DNA of 64,000 nucleotides from Actinoalloteichus caeruleus DSM 43889 (GCF_000429185.2 NZ_AUBJ02000001.1:2046001-2110000); one strand, 5' to 3'. Numbered from the stretch's first letter, positions 1 through 9,252 are shown. Notes: generated by a model from the letters alone, not told the origin. Translations and numbers: made by a program.

Positions 1-1045
1 GTCGGCGGGTGACGTAGGCGCAGGCGTACTCCTCCCCCTGCGACACCCAGGCCGCCGAACCGCCGGCTCCGCCCATCGCCACCTCGTCGCCGGACAGTTG
101 GAAACCGAGGGACCAGGTCACCTCGTGGCCCAGGAACAGGTCCGTTCCCCGGGCCTGCGGGCTGAGGAGTTCCCGGTGCACCCGCTCCCCCAGCAACCCG
201 GCTACCGGGCCGCCGGGGTCGACAAGTCCGGCGTAGAACTTCCCGATCGCGGACGCCGTGGTGTGCAGGCCGATCGCCGGGAACTCGGCGCGGCGCCAGG
301 CGGGGCCGTTCAGCACCTCGACGTCGAGTGCCCCGGTCGGCCGGGTCATCGCCCGGTGTTCCAGGGAGCCGGACTCCCCGGCCGTCGCCGTGGGCCACCG
401 GGCGTCGCCGTACTCGAGGTCGGCGACCCGGGGCAGGTCCTGGGCGGGCACGCCGAAGTGGGCGTCGAGACCCAGCGGCCGGGCGATGCGGTCGCGGAAC
501 ACCTGGCCGAGGGAGGCGGCTCCGGTTCCCCGGAGGACGCCGTCGAGGAGGTGACCGTAGGTCAGGGCGTGTTCGGCGTGGGCGGTTCCGGGGGCGAACT
601 CGGGTTCCGCCCGGGCGAGGGCGGCGCGGAGTTGGTCGTCGGCGAGCAGGGGGAGGTGGGCGGCGGTCTCGGGGAAGGCGGGCAGGCCGCCCTGGTGGGC
701 GAGCAGGTGGCGGAGTGTCGTCCGTTCCTTGCCGGCCTGGCCGTACTCGGGCCACACGTCGGTGACGGGGTCGTCCAGGTCGAGGGCGCCGTCGGTGACG
801 GCGGTCAGGGTGGCGAGGGCGGCGAGGGGTTTGCCGACGGAGTAGGTGTGGACGAGGGTGTCGGCGGTCCAGGGGTGGGTGCGGTGCTGGTCCCGCCAGC
901 CTCCCCAGATCTCGACGACGGGCCGTCCCCGGTGCAGGACGGCGACGGCGGCGCCGGTCTCGCGTCCGGTGTGGAGCAGGTCGAGGAAGGCGTCGCGGAC
1001 GGCGGCGAAGGCGGGGGTGGTGTGGCCGCCGTGGGGCACGGTCAT
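1..1045 (-). CDS. Serine hydrolase, beta-lactamase/EstB-like family (3' end cut by window)
   Basis: The reading frame runs from an ATG preceded by a GGAG-type site to the window edge without a stop, so the C-terminus is missing. Residues 69-72 form the catalytic SxxK motif (SVGK). A conserved LRHLLAHQGGLP segment follows near residue 112, and a Tyr-containing segment (HALTYG) sits where class C enzymes carry YxN. A GGAGGS turn near residue 330 replaces KTG. These features are typical of the penicillin-binding-protein/class C beta-lactamase fold used by esterases and peptidases. No signal peptide is visible, so a cytoplasmic esterase/peptidase is more likely than a resistance enzyme. It lies downstream of the amidohydrolase on the same strand. 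The substrate is unknown. Confidence 0.85.
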   Translation of the reverse strand, partial: MTVPHGGHTTPAFAAVRDAFLDLLHTGRETGAAVAVLHRGRPVVEIWGGWRDQHRTHPWTADTLVHTYSVGKPLAALATLTAVTDGALDLDDPVTDVWPEYGQAGKERTTLRHLLAHQGGLPAFPETAAHLPLLADDQLRAALARAEPEFAPGTAHAEHALTYGHLLDGVLRGTGAASLGQVFRDRIARPLGLDAHFGVPAQDLPRVADLEYGDARWPTATAGESGSLEHRAMTRPTGALDVEVLNGPAWRRAEFPAIGLHTTASAIGKFYAGLVDPGGPVAGLLGERVHRELLSPQARGTDLFLGHEVTWSLGFQLSGDEVAMGGAGGSAAWVSQGEEYACAYVTRR

Positions 1046-1153
1046 CGGTTCTCCTGGTGGGGGGTGGTGGTGTGCGCTCACCCGGCGGGGTGGGGTGCTC
1101 GGGCTCGCGGTGTGACCGGCGGCGTCGGGTTCCCGGTGGTCCGACCGTCCTCG

Positions 1154-2511
1154 CTACCAGGAGGTGGCGGTGGCGGCTCCGCTGTCCCACCACACCCGGC
1201 GGGCGCGCTCGTCGAGTTCGGCGAGTTCGTCTCCGGTGAGCAGCCCAGGGCCGTCCCTCCGGTAGCGGACGCGACCGCCGATGGTGGTCTCGACGACGTC
1301 GGCGCCGGTGGCGGCGAAGGCGAGGACGTCACGGGCGGTGGACAGGGGGCCGTTGGTGGCCAGCGGGCGCAGCCCGGGGCGGCGGGCGTCGAGCAGGACG
1401 AGGTCGGCGCGGCGGCCCGGTTCGATGGCGCCCCGCGTGTCGGGGGTGTCGAGGACGTCGGCGCCGCCGAGGGTGGCGAGTTCGATCAGCTGGGCGCCGT
1501 CGACGGCCTCCGGTCCCCATCGGGCGCGGGTGAGCAGCGCGGTGGCGCGGAGTTCGGCGAGGAGGTCCTCGGAGCCGGCCCAGGCGGAGCCGTCGGTGCC
1601 GAGGGCGAGGCGCGCGCCGGCGGCGAGGAGGGCGGGCAGGGGTGGGGTGCCGTCGCCGAGCAGGGCCTCGGAGGAGGGGGTCAGCACGACGGGGACGCGG
1701 TGGTCGGCGAGCAGGTCGATGTCGGCGGGTTCGACGGCGGTGCAGTGCACCGCGTAGAGGTGGTCGAGGAGTCCGAGTGCCTGGTAGTAGCGGATCGGGG
1801 AGCGGCCGGTGCGGGCCCGGGTCGTCTCGTGGCGGAGCGTGGTCTCGCTGACGTGGGTGTGGACCCGGATGCCGAGGTCGGCGGCGTGGGTGACGAGTTC
1901 CCGCAGGTATTCGGGGGTGTGGTCGGGGTCGTTCTCGTTGACGCCGGCGAGCATCGCCGAGCACCCGGTGTCCTGGACCTGGCGGAGGGTGTCGCGCCAG
2001 GCGGTGCCGCCGGGTTCGGGGTGCAGGGCGACGGTGGCGGGGATCCCGAGGTCGGCGGCGACCTCGGCGGCGACGACGGGGTCGAGGTACTCGTGGAGGC
2101 AGAGGGCGGTGGTGCCGGAACTGATCGCCTCGGTGATGGCCAATTTCGCGCTGAGCCGCAGGGTTTCCCGGTCGGCGGTCAGCGCGGCGTAGAGGCCGTC
2201 GGCGAGGGGTGGCCGTCCTGGTGGTCGATGGTGGTGGCGGCCAGGGCGGTGCGCAGCAGCGCCGGGGTGGGGTGGAGGTGGCCGTTGACGAGCCCGGGGA
2301 GCAGGACGTGGCCGGTGGCGTCGACGTGCTCGGCGGCGGGGTGGGAGGCCGGGGGCCACGTGTCGGGGGCGGAGCCGCCCCCGACGACGGCTCCGGTGGT
2401 GGGTCGGACGAAGGCGATGGTGTCGCCGTCGATGCCCACGTCCCCGACGAAGGGGTGGGCGTCGCGGGGTCCGGTCACGACCAGTGCCCCGTGGTAGATG
2501 CGGTCGACCAT
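1154..2511 (-). pseudogene. Amidohydrolase (chlorohydrolase/deaminase-like) with one frameshift
   Basis: The protein starts at ATG 2511 behind a GGAGGGG site. It carries the metal-binding HxH motif (GLVNGHLHP) near residue 75. The frame then breaks at the G-run 2206-2209 (a C-run on the coding strand). In the next frame it continues with no loss of family features: HTHVSE, the VHCT segment and GTDGS with the metal Asp. Adding one base in the run restores a single protein of about 452 residues, the normal length for the metal-dependent amidohydrolase superfamily (TrzN/AtzA/guanine-deaminase type). These enzymes hydrolyse C-N or C-Cl bonds on cyclic substrates; the substrate cannot be read here. 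It is either a recent pseudogene or, more likely, intact with an assembly error. Confidence 0.8.
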
Positions 2512-2711
2512 CCGCCTGCCCCTCCGGTGTGTCCCGCCCGGGTCTCCCGACGGCCGGGCCGGCGGAAGTATCGCGGCCGGTCCGGCCGGGGGGCAACCGG
2601 GTTTCGTGGTGTTCCGGAATGGTCACCGGGGTCCGGGTGTGGGTATCCGGTCCGGGCGTGGCCGGGTGGGGTGCTGCCGCCCGGCCAGGCCGGAGGGGGG
2701 CGAGGGGCCGC

Positions 2712-3611
2712 TCAGTGCTGGGGTGGGGTGGTGGGGACGTCCCGCAGGTCGGGTCCGGTGTAGTCGGCGAGCAGCGGGCGCGGGATCGGCCCCTTGATCC
2801 GGGTGCCCGACCGCCGTTCCTCCCAGGCGTGGGCGAGGATGCCGACCGAGCGGGACAGCACGAACAGGCCACGGCCGAGTTCGGGGGCGAAGCCGAGTTC
2901 CGAGTAGATCAGGGCGGTGGCGCCGTCGATGTTCATCGGCACGGGTCGGCGGCGGCCGGTGGCGAGGGCGTCCTCGAGGGCCAGGCCGATGGCCAGGTGG
3001 TCGCCGGGGACGACGCCGGCGTCCGCCGCCTCGGTGAGCAGGCCGAGCAGCGGGTCACGGCGCGGGTCCCTGGGGTGGAAGCGGTGGCCGAAGCCGGGGA
3101 CGTGGCGGCCGCCCTCGCGGTGTTCGGTGACGGCCCTGGCGGCGACGGCGTCGGGGGTCTCACCGGCGGCGACCTCGGTGTGGAGTCGGGCGAGGAGGTC
3201 CATGCACTGCTGGCCGGCGCCGCCGTGGACGTCGCCGAGGAGGTTGACGCCGGTGGCGACGGCGTTGTTGAGGCCGACCCCGCAGGTGGCGGCCATCCGC
3301 GCCGCGGCGATGGAGGGGGCCTGGGGGCCGTGGTCGACGGCGGAGACCAGGGCGGCCTCCAACAGCCGGCCCTGGCCGGGGGTGGGCAGGTCGCCGCGCA
3401 GCATCAGCCAGATGGTGTCGGCGAAGCCCGCACGGCCGATGAGCTGTTCGACGGGGTAGCCGCGCAGGGCGATCTCGCCGGGGTGGATGCGGGCGATGTC
3501 GGTGGCCCACCAGCCGGTGACCTTCTCGGTCGGGATCGTCGCCGCCTCCCCGGTGTCCCCGGTGGCGCTCGCCGTGTCGGCTGGCCGGGTGTTCTCGTCG
3601 TGCTGGGTCAT
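2712..3611 (-). CDS. Citryl-CoA lyase-like protein (citrate synthase fold)
   Basis: This 299-residue protein has the short form of the citrate synthase fold. It includes the central segment VPGFGHR with the conserved His, and an N-terminal stretch (ALRGYPVEQLIG) resembling the entry strand of citrate synthases. At 299 residues it is much shorter than a true citrate synthase (about 370-430), which favours the citryl-CoA lyase-like subfamily that cleaves or forms acyl-CoA thioesters. Its ATG overlaps the stop of the upstream CoA-transferase gene (ATGA), so the two are translationally coupled. A transferase making a hydroxyacyl-CoA and a lyase cleaving it would form a two-step catabolic module. 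Substrate unknown; citrate, citramalate or a related acid would fit the tct transporter nearby. Confidence 0.75.
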   Translation of the reverse strand: MTQHDENTRPADTASATGDTGEAATIPTEKVTGWWATDIARIHPGEIALRGYPVEQLIGRAGFADTIWLMLRGDLPTPGQGRLLEAALVSAVDHGPQAPSIAAARMAATCGVGLNNAVATGVNLLGDVHGGAGQQCMDLLARLHTEVAAGETPDAVAARAVTEHREGGRHVPGFGHRFHPRDPRRDPLLGLLTEAADAGVVPGDHLAIGLALEDALATGRRRPVPMNIDGATALIYSELGFAPELGRGLFVLSRSVGILAHAWEERRSGTRIKGPIPRPLLADYTGPDLRDVPTTPPQH

Positions 3612-4831
3612 ACCGCCCCTTCCTCGCGCAGTGCGCGGATCTCCTCGTCGGTGTAGCCGAGTTCCCGCAGCAGCGGGGTGGTGTGTTCACCGAGCACCGG
3701 GGGTGGGGCGCTGGGGGTGCTGGCGTGGCCGTCGACGCGGACGCCGTTACCGAGCACGCGCACCGTCCGGTCCGGGTCGGCCGGGTGGGGCAGGTCGTGG
3801 AGGAAGCCGCGTTCGGCGATCTGGTCGAGTTCGAGGGCCTGGCGGACGTCGAGGACGCGGGCCGCGGGGACGCCGGCCTCGGCGAGGGCGTTCTCCCAGT
3901 GCTCGGCGGGGTGGGAGGCGAGCGCGGCCTCGAGTGCGTCGCGCAGCGCCAGCCGGTGGGTCTTGCGGTCCTCGCGGCGGGCGAAGCGGGGGTCGGTGGC
4001 CAGGTCGGGGCGGCCGACGACCCGGCACACGGCCTCGAACTGCTCCTGCTTGTTGGCGGCGATGTTGAGGGCGCCGTGGCCGGTGCGGAAGGTGCCGGAG
4101 GGGGCGGCGGTGGCGTTCTCGTTGCCCATGGGCACGGGGTCGCGGCCGGCGATGAGGTGGTTGGAGGCGGCCCAGCCCAGGGCGGTGATCGCGCTCTCCA
4201 GCATGGAGACGTCGAGGCAGGAGCCGACCCCGGTGCGGGCCACCCGGACGAGGGCGGCGGCGACGGCCATGGCGGCGGCCAGACCGCCGAGGGTGTCGCC
4301 CACGGGGTAGCCGGCGCGCAGCGGGGCGGTGTCCTCGGTTCCGGTGACCGCCATCATCCCGGACAGGCCCTGGATGATCTGGTCGTAGGCGGGCCGGTCG
4401 CGCAGGGGGCCGCTCTGCCCGAAGCCGGAGATGGCGCAGTAGACGAGGCGCGGGTTGATCTCCTGGAGGCGTTCCCAGGGGAAGCCGAGGCGGGCGAGGA
4501 CTCCGGGGCGGAAGTTCTCCACGAGGACGTCGGCCTGGGCCACCAGGCGGGTGAAGACCTCCCGGCCGGCCTCGGACTTGAGGTTGACGGTGACCGAGCG
4601 TTTGCCGCCGTTCTGGGCGAGGAAGGACGCGCCGAGCAGGTCCCGGTTCAGGTCGGGGTCGGCGCCCAGCTGTCGGGCGAGGTCGCCGCTGCCGGGCACC
4701 TCGACCTTGATGACGTCGGCGCCGAACAGGCCGAGCTGGTAGCTGGCGTAGGGGCCGGCCAGGACGTTGCTGAGATCCAGCACCCGGACGCCGCTGAGCA
4801 GACCCTCGCCGTCGGTCGCCGCCGTGGGCAT
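3608..4831 (-). CDS. CaiB/BaiF family CoA-transferase
   Basis: This 407-residue family III CoA-transferase opens with GVRVLDLSNVLAGPYASYQL and GADVIKVEVPG. It carries the usual NGGKRSVTVNLK and VENFRPGVL segments that shape the CoA site and precede the catalytic Asp. Start ATG 4831 is chosen because a GGGAGG site sits just upstream and the family N-terminus begins there; longer upstream versions are Arg/Pro-rich and not conserved-looking. Family members move CoA between carboxylic acids in the cytoplasm. The gene is coupled (ATGA) to a citryl-CoA-lyase-like gene and lies downstream of tctCBA. A GAACCG-N4-GCGG motif lies 44 bp upstream of the start. Confidence 0.88.
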   Translation of the reverse strand: MPTAATDGEGLLSGVRVLDLSNVLAGPYASYQLGLFGADVIKVEVPGSGDLARQLGADPDLNRDLLGASFLAQNGGKRSVTVNLKSEAGREVFTRLVAQADVLVENFRPGVLARLGFPWERLQEINPRLVYCAISGFGQSGPLRDRPAYDQIIQGLSGMMAVTGTEDTAPLRAGYPVGDTLGGLAAAMAVAAALVRVARTGVGSCLDVSMLESAITALGWAASNHLIAGRDPVPMGNENATAAPSGTFRTGHGALNIAANKQEQFEAVCRVVGRPDLATDPRFARREDRKTHRLALRDALEAALASHPAEHWENALAEAGVPAARVLDVRQALELDQIAERGFLHDLPHPADPDRTVRVLGNGVRVDGHASTPSAPPPVLGEHTTPLLRELGYTDEEIRALREEGAV

Positions 4832-4874
4832 TCCTGACCTCCCTCGTCGTCGCGCCGTCCCCGACGCACCAGGT

Positions 4875-4891
4875 GAACCGTAGAGCGGTCT
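4875..4891. promoter_or_regulatory. Putative IclR-type operator upstream of CoA-transferase operon
   Basis: GAACCGTAGAGCGGTCT matches the GAACCG-N4-GCGG pattern also found at 8554 and 9253, the latter upstream of the IclR regulator gene. It is 44 bp upstream of the CoA-transferase start. Assignment to the IclR protein is an inference from co-occurrence only. Confidence 0.4.
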
Positions 4892-5095
4892 CACCGTACC
4901 ACTCAGCGGTACACCTCCAGCAGACCACGGCCGGAGCTGGTCAGCGGTCGGCGCGGGTGGCGGCGGGAGGGCGCGCCGCTCCCGGGCCCGGGATGGGCGG
5001 GGCCGGCACGAGGAGGTCGGGACGCCGGCGCGGGACGTCGCACCGGGCACCTGCCGAAGGGACGTCCCGGGGGCGGCCCGACCCCGGAACGCGAA

Positions 5096-5134
5096 CGTCG
5101 CGGTGCCCCCGGGGTTCCCGGGGACACCGCGACG
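5096..5134 (-). terminator. Hairpin terminator after tctA
   Basis: The arms CGTCGCGGTG (5096-5105) and CACCGCGACG (5125-5134) pair perfectly, and the loop itself contains a CCCCGG/CCGGGG inner stem. It lies just past the tctA stop, within the 339-bp gap before the CoA-transferase operon. It probably separates the two minus-strand units. There is no U-tract, as is common in actinomycetes. Confidence 0.6.
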
Positions 5135-5170
5135 ACGGCACCACGTGGCCGACCGGAGGCCGGCACCAGG

Positions 5171-6676
5171 TCAGATGTCCTGCCGCACCCTCCGGCGGAT
5201 CTTGTTGACCACCATGAACAGCACGGCCAGCGCCAGGATCACGTACAGCGTCACCGCGATGCCGCTGTCGAAGAGGATGCCCACGTCCCCCTCGCTGACG
5301 GCCAGTGCCCGGCGCAGCTCGGTCTCGGCCAGCGGCCCGAGGATCACCGCGATGAGCACCGGCGCCAGCGGTAGCCCGTACCGGCGCATCATGAACCCGA
5401 GCAGGCCGATGAGCAGCAACAACACCAGGTCGGCTGTCGAGGAGCTGGTGGCGTAGACCCCGAGGCCGCAGAACACCGAGATCCCGGCGTAGAGGTAGTG
5501 CTTGGGGATCATCAGCAGCTTCGCCCACAACGGCGCGAAGGGCAGGTTGAGGATCAGCAGCACCACCATGCCGATGAAGAGGCTGGCCAGCAGTGTCCAG
5601 ACCAGTTCGGCGTTGCGCTCGAACAGCAGCGGGCCGGGCTGCATGCCGTACTGCTGGAACGCGGCCAGCATGATCGCCGCCGTGGCCGAGGTCGGCAGGC
5701 CCAGGGCGAGCAGGGCGCCCATCGCGCTGCCCGCGGTCGCGTTGCCGGCCGCCTCCGGTGCGGCGACGCCCTGGATGGCGCCCTTGCCGAACATCGGGTT
5801 CTTCCGGCGGCGGTCCAACCGGCGTTCGGTGCCGTAGGCCATGAAGGTCGGGATCTCCGACCCGCCGACGGGGATGACCCCGAACGGGACGCCGAAGCCG
5901 GCGCCGCGCAGCCACGCCGGCCACGCCTTGCGGACGTCGGACCTGCTCAGCCAGGGCCGCCCGGTGAACGGGGTGGTGGTGCGCCCCTTGTCCCGGTGGA
6001 TGCGGGAGGCCACGAAGAGCACCTCGCCGAGCGCCAGCAGGCCGACGGTGATGACCACGATGGCCACGCCGTCGAACAGCTGGGGCATGCCGAGGGTGAA
6101 CCGGGACGCGCCCGAGGGGCCGTCGATGCCGACCATCGCCAGGGCCAGACCGATGACCAGGGCCGCCAGGCCCTTGATCACCGATTCGGCCACCACCGTC
6201 GCGGTGGCGACGAAGGCGAACACCGCCAGCGCGAAGTACTCGGCCGGACCGAACAGGCTGGCCAGCTCGGCCAGGTGGGGGGCGAAGAACACCACCAGGG
6301 TGGTGGCGATCATGCCGCCGGTGAACGCGCCGATCGCCGAGGTGGCCAGGGCCTGCGGTGCCCGCCCGGCCTTGGCCATCCGGTGGCCCTCGAAGGTGGT
6401 GGCGATCGCCGAGCTGTTGCCCGGGGTGTTGAGCAGGATGCCGGTGGTGGAGTCACCGAACAGACCGCCGTAGTAGACACCGGCGAACATGATGAACGCG
6501 CCGATGGGGTCGAGGCTGAAGGTGACGGGCAGCAGCAGGGCCACCGCCATCGCCGAGCCGAGACCGGGCAGGACACCGACGGCGGTGCCGAGCACCGCGC
6601 CCACCACGACCCACAGCAGGTTGATCGGGCTGACCGCGCCGGCGAAACCCTCGAAGAGGTTATTCAAGGCTTCCAT
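5171..6676 (-). CDS. tctA: Tripartite tricarboxylate transporter large permease TctA
   Basis: This 501-residue multi-helix membrane protein has the conserved TctA signatures GVLPGLGSAMAVALLLP, YYGGLFGDSTTGILLNTPG and GLPTSATAAIMLAAFQQYG. It is the large permease of a tripartite tricarboxylate transporter, which imports citrate-like or other carboxylates using an ion gradient. Its start overlaps the tctB stop (TGATG). The operon order tctC-tctB-tctA is standard. The ligand cannot be deduced from sequence; the neighbouring CoA-transferase, lyase and RraA-type aldolase suggest a di- or tricarboxylate or hydroxy acid. Confidence 0.93.
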   Translation of the reverse strand: MEALNNLFEGFAGAVSPINLLWVVVGAVLGTAVGVLPGLGSAMAVALLLPVTFSLDPIGAFIMFAGVYYGGLFGDSTTGILLNTPGNSSAIATTFEGHRMAKAGRAPQALATSAIGAFTGGMIATTLVVFFAPHLAELASLFGPAEYFALAVFAFVATATVVAESVIKGLAALVIGLALAMVGIDGPSGASRFTLGMPQLFDGVAIVVITVGLLALGEVLFVASRIHRDKGRTTTPFTGRPWLSRSDVRKAWPAWLRGAGFGVPFGVIPVGGSEIPTFMAYGTERRLDRRRKNPMFGKGAIQGVAAPEAAGNATAGSAMGALLALGLPTSATAAIMLAAFQQYGMQPGPLLFERNAELVWTLLASLFIGMVVLLILNLPFAPLWAKLLMIPKHYLYAGISVFCGLGVYATSSSTADLVLLLLIGLLGFMMRRYGLPLAPVLIAVILGPLAETELRRALAVSEGDVGILFDSGIAVTLYVILALAVLFMVVNKIRRRVRQDI

Positions 6677-7317
6677 CAGAACACCCCACCCAGGATTCCG
6701 GCGGGCAGGTTGAGCCCGAGGCCGGCGGAGAAGGCCAGCTGGATCACGGAGGAGACCACCAGCGCCACGCTGGCGTCGAACAGCGGGCGCTTGCCGTGCA
6801 GGGCGTATGTGACGCCCCAGAACAGCAGTGCTCCCGAGATCAGCCAGCCCACCGGCACCAGCAGGACGGTGAAGGCCACGAAGGAGGCGACCACGATGCC
6901 GACCGTCCGCCAGTCGGTGTGGGTGCGGTACCGCTCGACGGCCGGTCGCTCACCGGCGCCACCAGCGGAGGCCGGGGTCTCCTCGCCGGATGCCTCGGCC
7001 CCTTCCCCGGCGCCCTCCTCCTCGGCGGCGCCGTCGGTCTCCTCGGCGGCGGTTTCCTCCTGGGGGACGGAGGGGTGGCGGATGACCTGCACGGCCAGCA
7101 GGACCGCGAGCAGGTAGGTCAGCACCGTGACGATGGTCGGGAAGAACTGCGGTCCCGGTGAGCTGACGTTGGGCGGCACCTCCATGGTGAGGGTGCCGTA
7201 GGTGAGGAAGATCGCCAGCCCCAGCAGGAAGGCGGCGACGACGAGCCCACTCCGCCCGGTCCAGAACGATCTGTGTTCCGTCCCGGCACCCGAGGAGGAC
7301 TCCACGGTGCTGCTCAC
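6676..7317 (-). CDS. tctB: Tripartite tricarboxylate transporter small membrane protein TctB
   Basis: The 213-residue protein has about four hydrophobic helices, a short periplasm-facing PGPQFFPTIV motif typical of TctB, and an acidic Glu/Ala-rich linker in the middle (about residues 80-115) that is longer than usual. It is the small accessory permease subunit that works with TctA. Its start overlaps the tctC stop by four bases (ATGA), and its stop overlaps the tctA start, so expression is tightly coupled. Confidence 0.88.
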   Translation of the reverse strand: MSSTVESSSGAGTEHRSFWTGRSGLVVAAFLLGLAIFLTYGTLTMEVPPNVSSPGPQFFPTIVTVLTYLLAVLLAVQVIRHPSVPQEETAAEETDGAAEEEGAGEGAEASGEETPASAGGAGERPAVERYRTHTDWRTVGIVVASFVAFTVLLVPVGWLISGALLFWGVTYALHGKRPLFDASVALVVSSVIQLAFSAGLGLNLPAGILGGVF

Positions 7318-8300
7318 AGTCCCAGCTCCTCAATGACCTGTCGAATACGTGCGATGTCCTGGTCGAGGAACTCCTCGAACTCCTCGCCGACCATGAAGGT
7401 GTCCGCCCAGCGGTTGCGGTCCAGGGCGTCGGCCCACTCCTCGGTCTCGACCATCTCGGTGATGATGGCCTCCATTTCGGCCCTGGCCTCGTCGGTCAGT
7501 CCGGGCGGGGCCATCACGCCGCGCCAGTTGGGCAGCTCGACGTCCACGCCCTGCTCGATGAAGGTGGGGATCTCGATGCCTTCGACCGGCTCGGCGGCCG
7601 ATACCCCGAGCGCGCGCAGGCGACCGGCCTCGATCTGGTCGGAGAAGTCGTTGTAGCCGCTGACCCCCACGGCGACGGTGTGGGACAGCAGCGCGGTCAT
7701 CACCTCGCCGCCACCGGCGTAGGAGATGTAGTTGAGCGAGCCCGGGTCGACGCCGCCCTCCTGGGCGAGCAGGCCGGCGAGCAGGTGGTCGGTGCCGCCG
7801 AGGGAACCGCCGCCGATCGCGGTGCCGTGCGGGTTGCTCCGCCAGTCCGCCAGGAAGTCGTCCAGGGTCTGGTAGGGCGAGTCGGCGGGGACGACGACCA
7901 CGACGTAGTCGTCGGCGAGCCGGGCGATGGGGGTGACGTCGTCCAGGCCGTGCTCGGAGCCGTTGACCTCGACGGCGCCGAGCATGACGGTGCCGGTGAC
8001 CATCAGCGTGGTCTCGTCGCCGGCGCGGCCCACGGTCTGGCTCAGGCCGATGGTGCCGCCGGCTCCGGGGACGTTGACGACCTGGGCGTTGTTGACGACT
8101 CCCGAGGACCGCAGGGCCTGCTGGGACTCGCGGGCGGCGAGGTCCCAGCCGCCGCCGGGGGCGGCGGGGGCCATCAGGGTCAGCTTGTTTCTGGCGCTGG
8201 CACCGGCCGCGCTGTTCCCGGCGTCTATCCCGGCCAGCACGACGAGCGCGGCAACGACAACACCGTAGATGCCGGTGACAAGCGGTCGCTTGGGCCGCAT
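7314..8300 (-). CDS. tctC: Tripartite tricarboxylate transporter substrate-binding protein TctC
   Basis: This 328-residue Bug-family periplasmic-type binding protein starts at ATG 8300 behind an AAGGAG site. Residues 1-36 form a signal sequence (basic start, then GVVVAALVVLAG). The mature part carries the Bug motif APAAPGGGWDLAAR near the N-terminus and VVVPADSPYQTLDDFL, both typical for carboxylate capture between two lobes. It would be extracellular, most likely membrane-tethered or secreted, and would deliver the ligand to TctAB. It is the first gene of the operon. The 296-bp region upstream is shared with uspA and holds an IclR-like site (8554) and an imperfect AT-richer palindrome (8413-8430). 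Confidence 0.92.
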   Translation of the reverse strand: MRPKRPLVTGIYGVVVAALVVLAGIDAGNSAAGASARNKLTLMAPAAPGGGWDLAARESQQALRSSGVVNNAQVVNVPGAGGTIGLSQTVGRAGDETTLMVTGTVMLGAVEVNGSEHGLDDVTPIARLADDYVVVVVPADSPYQTLDDFLADWRSNPHGTAIGGGSLGGTDHLLAGLLAQEGGVDPGSLNYISYAGGGEVMTALLSHTVAVGVSGYNDFSDQIEAGRLRALGVSAAEPVEGIEIPTFIEQGVDVELPNWRGVMAPPGLTDEARAEMEAIITEMVETEEWADALDRNRWADTFMVGEEFEEFLDQDIARIRQVIEELGL

Positions 8301-8412
8301 GTCGAACTCCTTCCTGATGCCTGAACCGAGTCGCACCGGCCGTCGCCGACCCCGGCGAAACGGGGGACGACACAGGCCCGAGTAGGTCCGCCTGGCGATT
8401 CGGTCGTGCCAC

Positions 8413-8430
8413 CATAAGGGCTGCCCTATG
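8413..8430. promoter_or_regulatory. Imperfect palindrome in tctC/uspA divergent region
   Basis: CATAAGGGC-T-GCCCTATG is an imperfect inverted repeat about 115 bp upstream of tctC, in the most AT-rich part of the tctC/uspA gap. It could be an operator or promoter element for tctCBA. No regulator can be assigned. Confidence 0.3.
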
Positions 8431-8553
8431 AGTTGGGCTACAGTCCCGGCATCTTCGCAGGAGCAACGCGTCCTACCTGGGCCGCTGACCTGCGGCTGTG
8501 GACATGGGATGCTTTCGCGCATCACGGGCGAAGCAGAGGGAAACGGTCAAACC

Positions 8554-8569
8554 GAACCGCTCTGCGGAT
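8554..8569. promoter_or_regulatory. Putative IclR-type operator between tctC and uspA
   Basis: GAACCGCTCTGCGGAT has CCGC/GCGG arms and the same GAACCG-N4-GCGG layout as the sites at 4875 and 9253. It is 28 bp upstream of the uspA start and about 250 bp upstream of tctC. Confidence 0.4.
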
Positions 8570-8596
8570 CAGCTCCTAGTTGAAGAGGTGGACTGA

Positions 8597-8995
8597 ATGC
8601 CGATTGTCGTGGGATACCGGGACAACCCCGAGGGCCGCGCGGCCATCAGCCGCGCCGTCGAGGAGGCGACCCTGCGCGGGCAGTCACTGGTGGTGCTGCA
8701 CACCGAGCACGAGGAGAGCGGGGAGGACCACGGCGCGACCGACGCCGAGGTCGTCGCGCTGCGCGCGCGGTTGGACGAGACCGGGCTGGAGTACGAGGTG
8801 CGCACCGAGGGCAGGGACAGGGACGTCGCCGGCGCCCTCATCGACCTCGCCGTCGAGCGGGACGCCGCGCTCGTGGTGATCGGCATCCGCAAGCGCAGCC
8901 TGGTGGGCAAGTTCCTGCTGGGCAGCACCGCGCAGCGGGTGCTGCTGGACGCGCCCATGCCCGTGCTGGCGGTCAAGAGCGACGAGCGGGACTGA
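8597..8995 (+). CDS. Universal stress protein, UspA family
   Basis: This 132-residue single-domain Usp protein opens with MPIVVGYRDNPEG and ends with the nucleotide-loop region GIRKRSLVGKFLLGST and the closing strand PVLAVK. The G-x2-G-x9-G-S/T ATP-binding pattern appears in modified form, so ATP binding is likely but not certain. It is cytoplasmic and probably acts in stress adaptation or as a partner of the transporter genes: small Usp proteins are often found next to TRAP/TTT carboxylate transporters. A 36-bp perfect palindrome immediately follows the gene and should terminate it. Confidence 0.88.
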   Translation: MPIVVGYRDNPEGRAAISRAVEEATLRGQSLVVLHTEHEESGEDHGATDAEVVALRARLDETGLEYEVRTEGRDRDVAGALIDLAVERDAALVVIGIRKRSLVGKFLLGSTAQRVLLDAPMPVLAVKSDERD

Positions 8996-9008
8996 ACCCC
9001 CGTCGCCT

Positions 9009-9044
9009 CCCGGGTGGTCCCGTCACGTGACGGGACCACCCGGG
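9009..9044 (+). terminator. Perfect 36-bp palindromic terminator after uspA
   Basis: The arms 9009-9025 and 9028-9044 are exact complements (17 bp each, centre CG), starting CCCGGGTGGTCC. The element lies 14 bp past the uspA stop. There is no T-tract. The long loopless palindrome is unusual for a terminator and would form a cruciform. Confidence 0.7.
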
Positions 9045-9252
9045 CCGGGCTCGTCGGGGAGGGCCACCGGGCCGCGGCGCGCGGCGGCGCGCCGGTGTCT
9101 GGCATTCCATGGGCGGACGCGGGGCGGCCACCCGCGCCCCGGCCGTCCGCGACCTCGCCACCAGCGGCGACCGGCCCGGCACGCCGGCCGGCGGGTCGAG
9201 GACCTCCAGCGAGCGGCTGAGTGGACCACTGGCTCGATCCAGCCATCCGGTT

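Noticed and set aside
1-1045. Beta-lactamase conferring antibiotic resistance
   Set aside because: No signal peptide and no KTG triad; the esterase-like subfamily with GGAGG is more likely.
98-2497. Long plus-strand open frame (about 800 codons) across the first 2.5 kb
   Set aside because: Gly/Val/Glu-rich product with no motif; it is the antisense shadow of the serine hydrolase and amidohydrolase genes, which have clear catalytic motifs.
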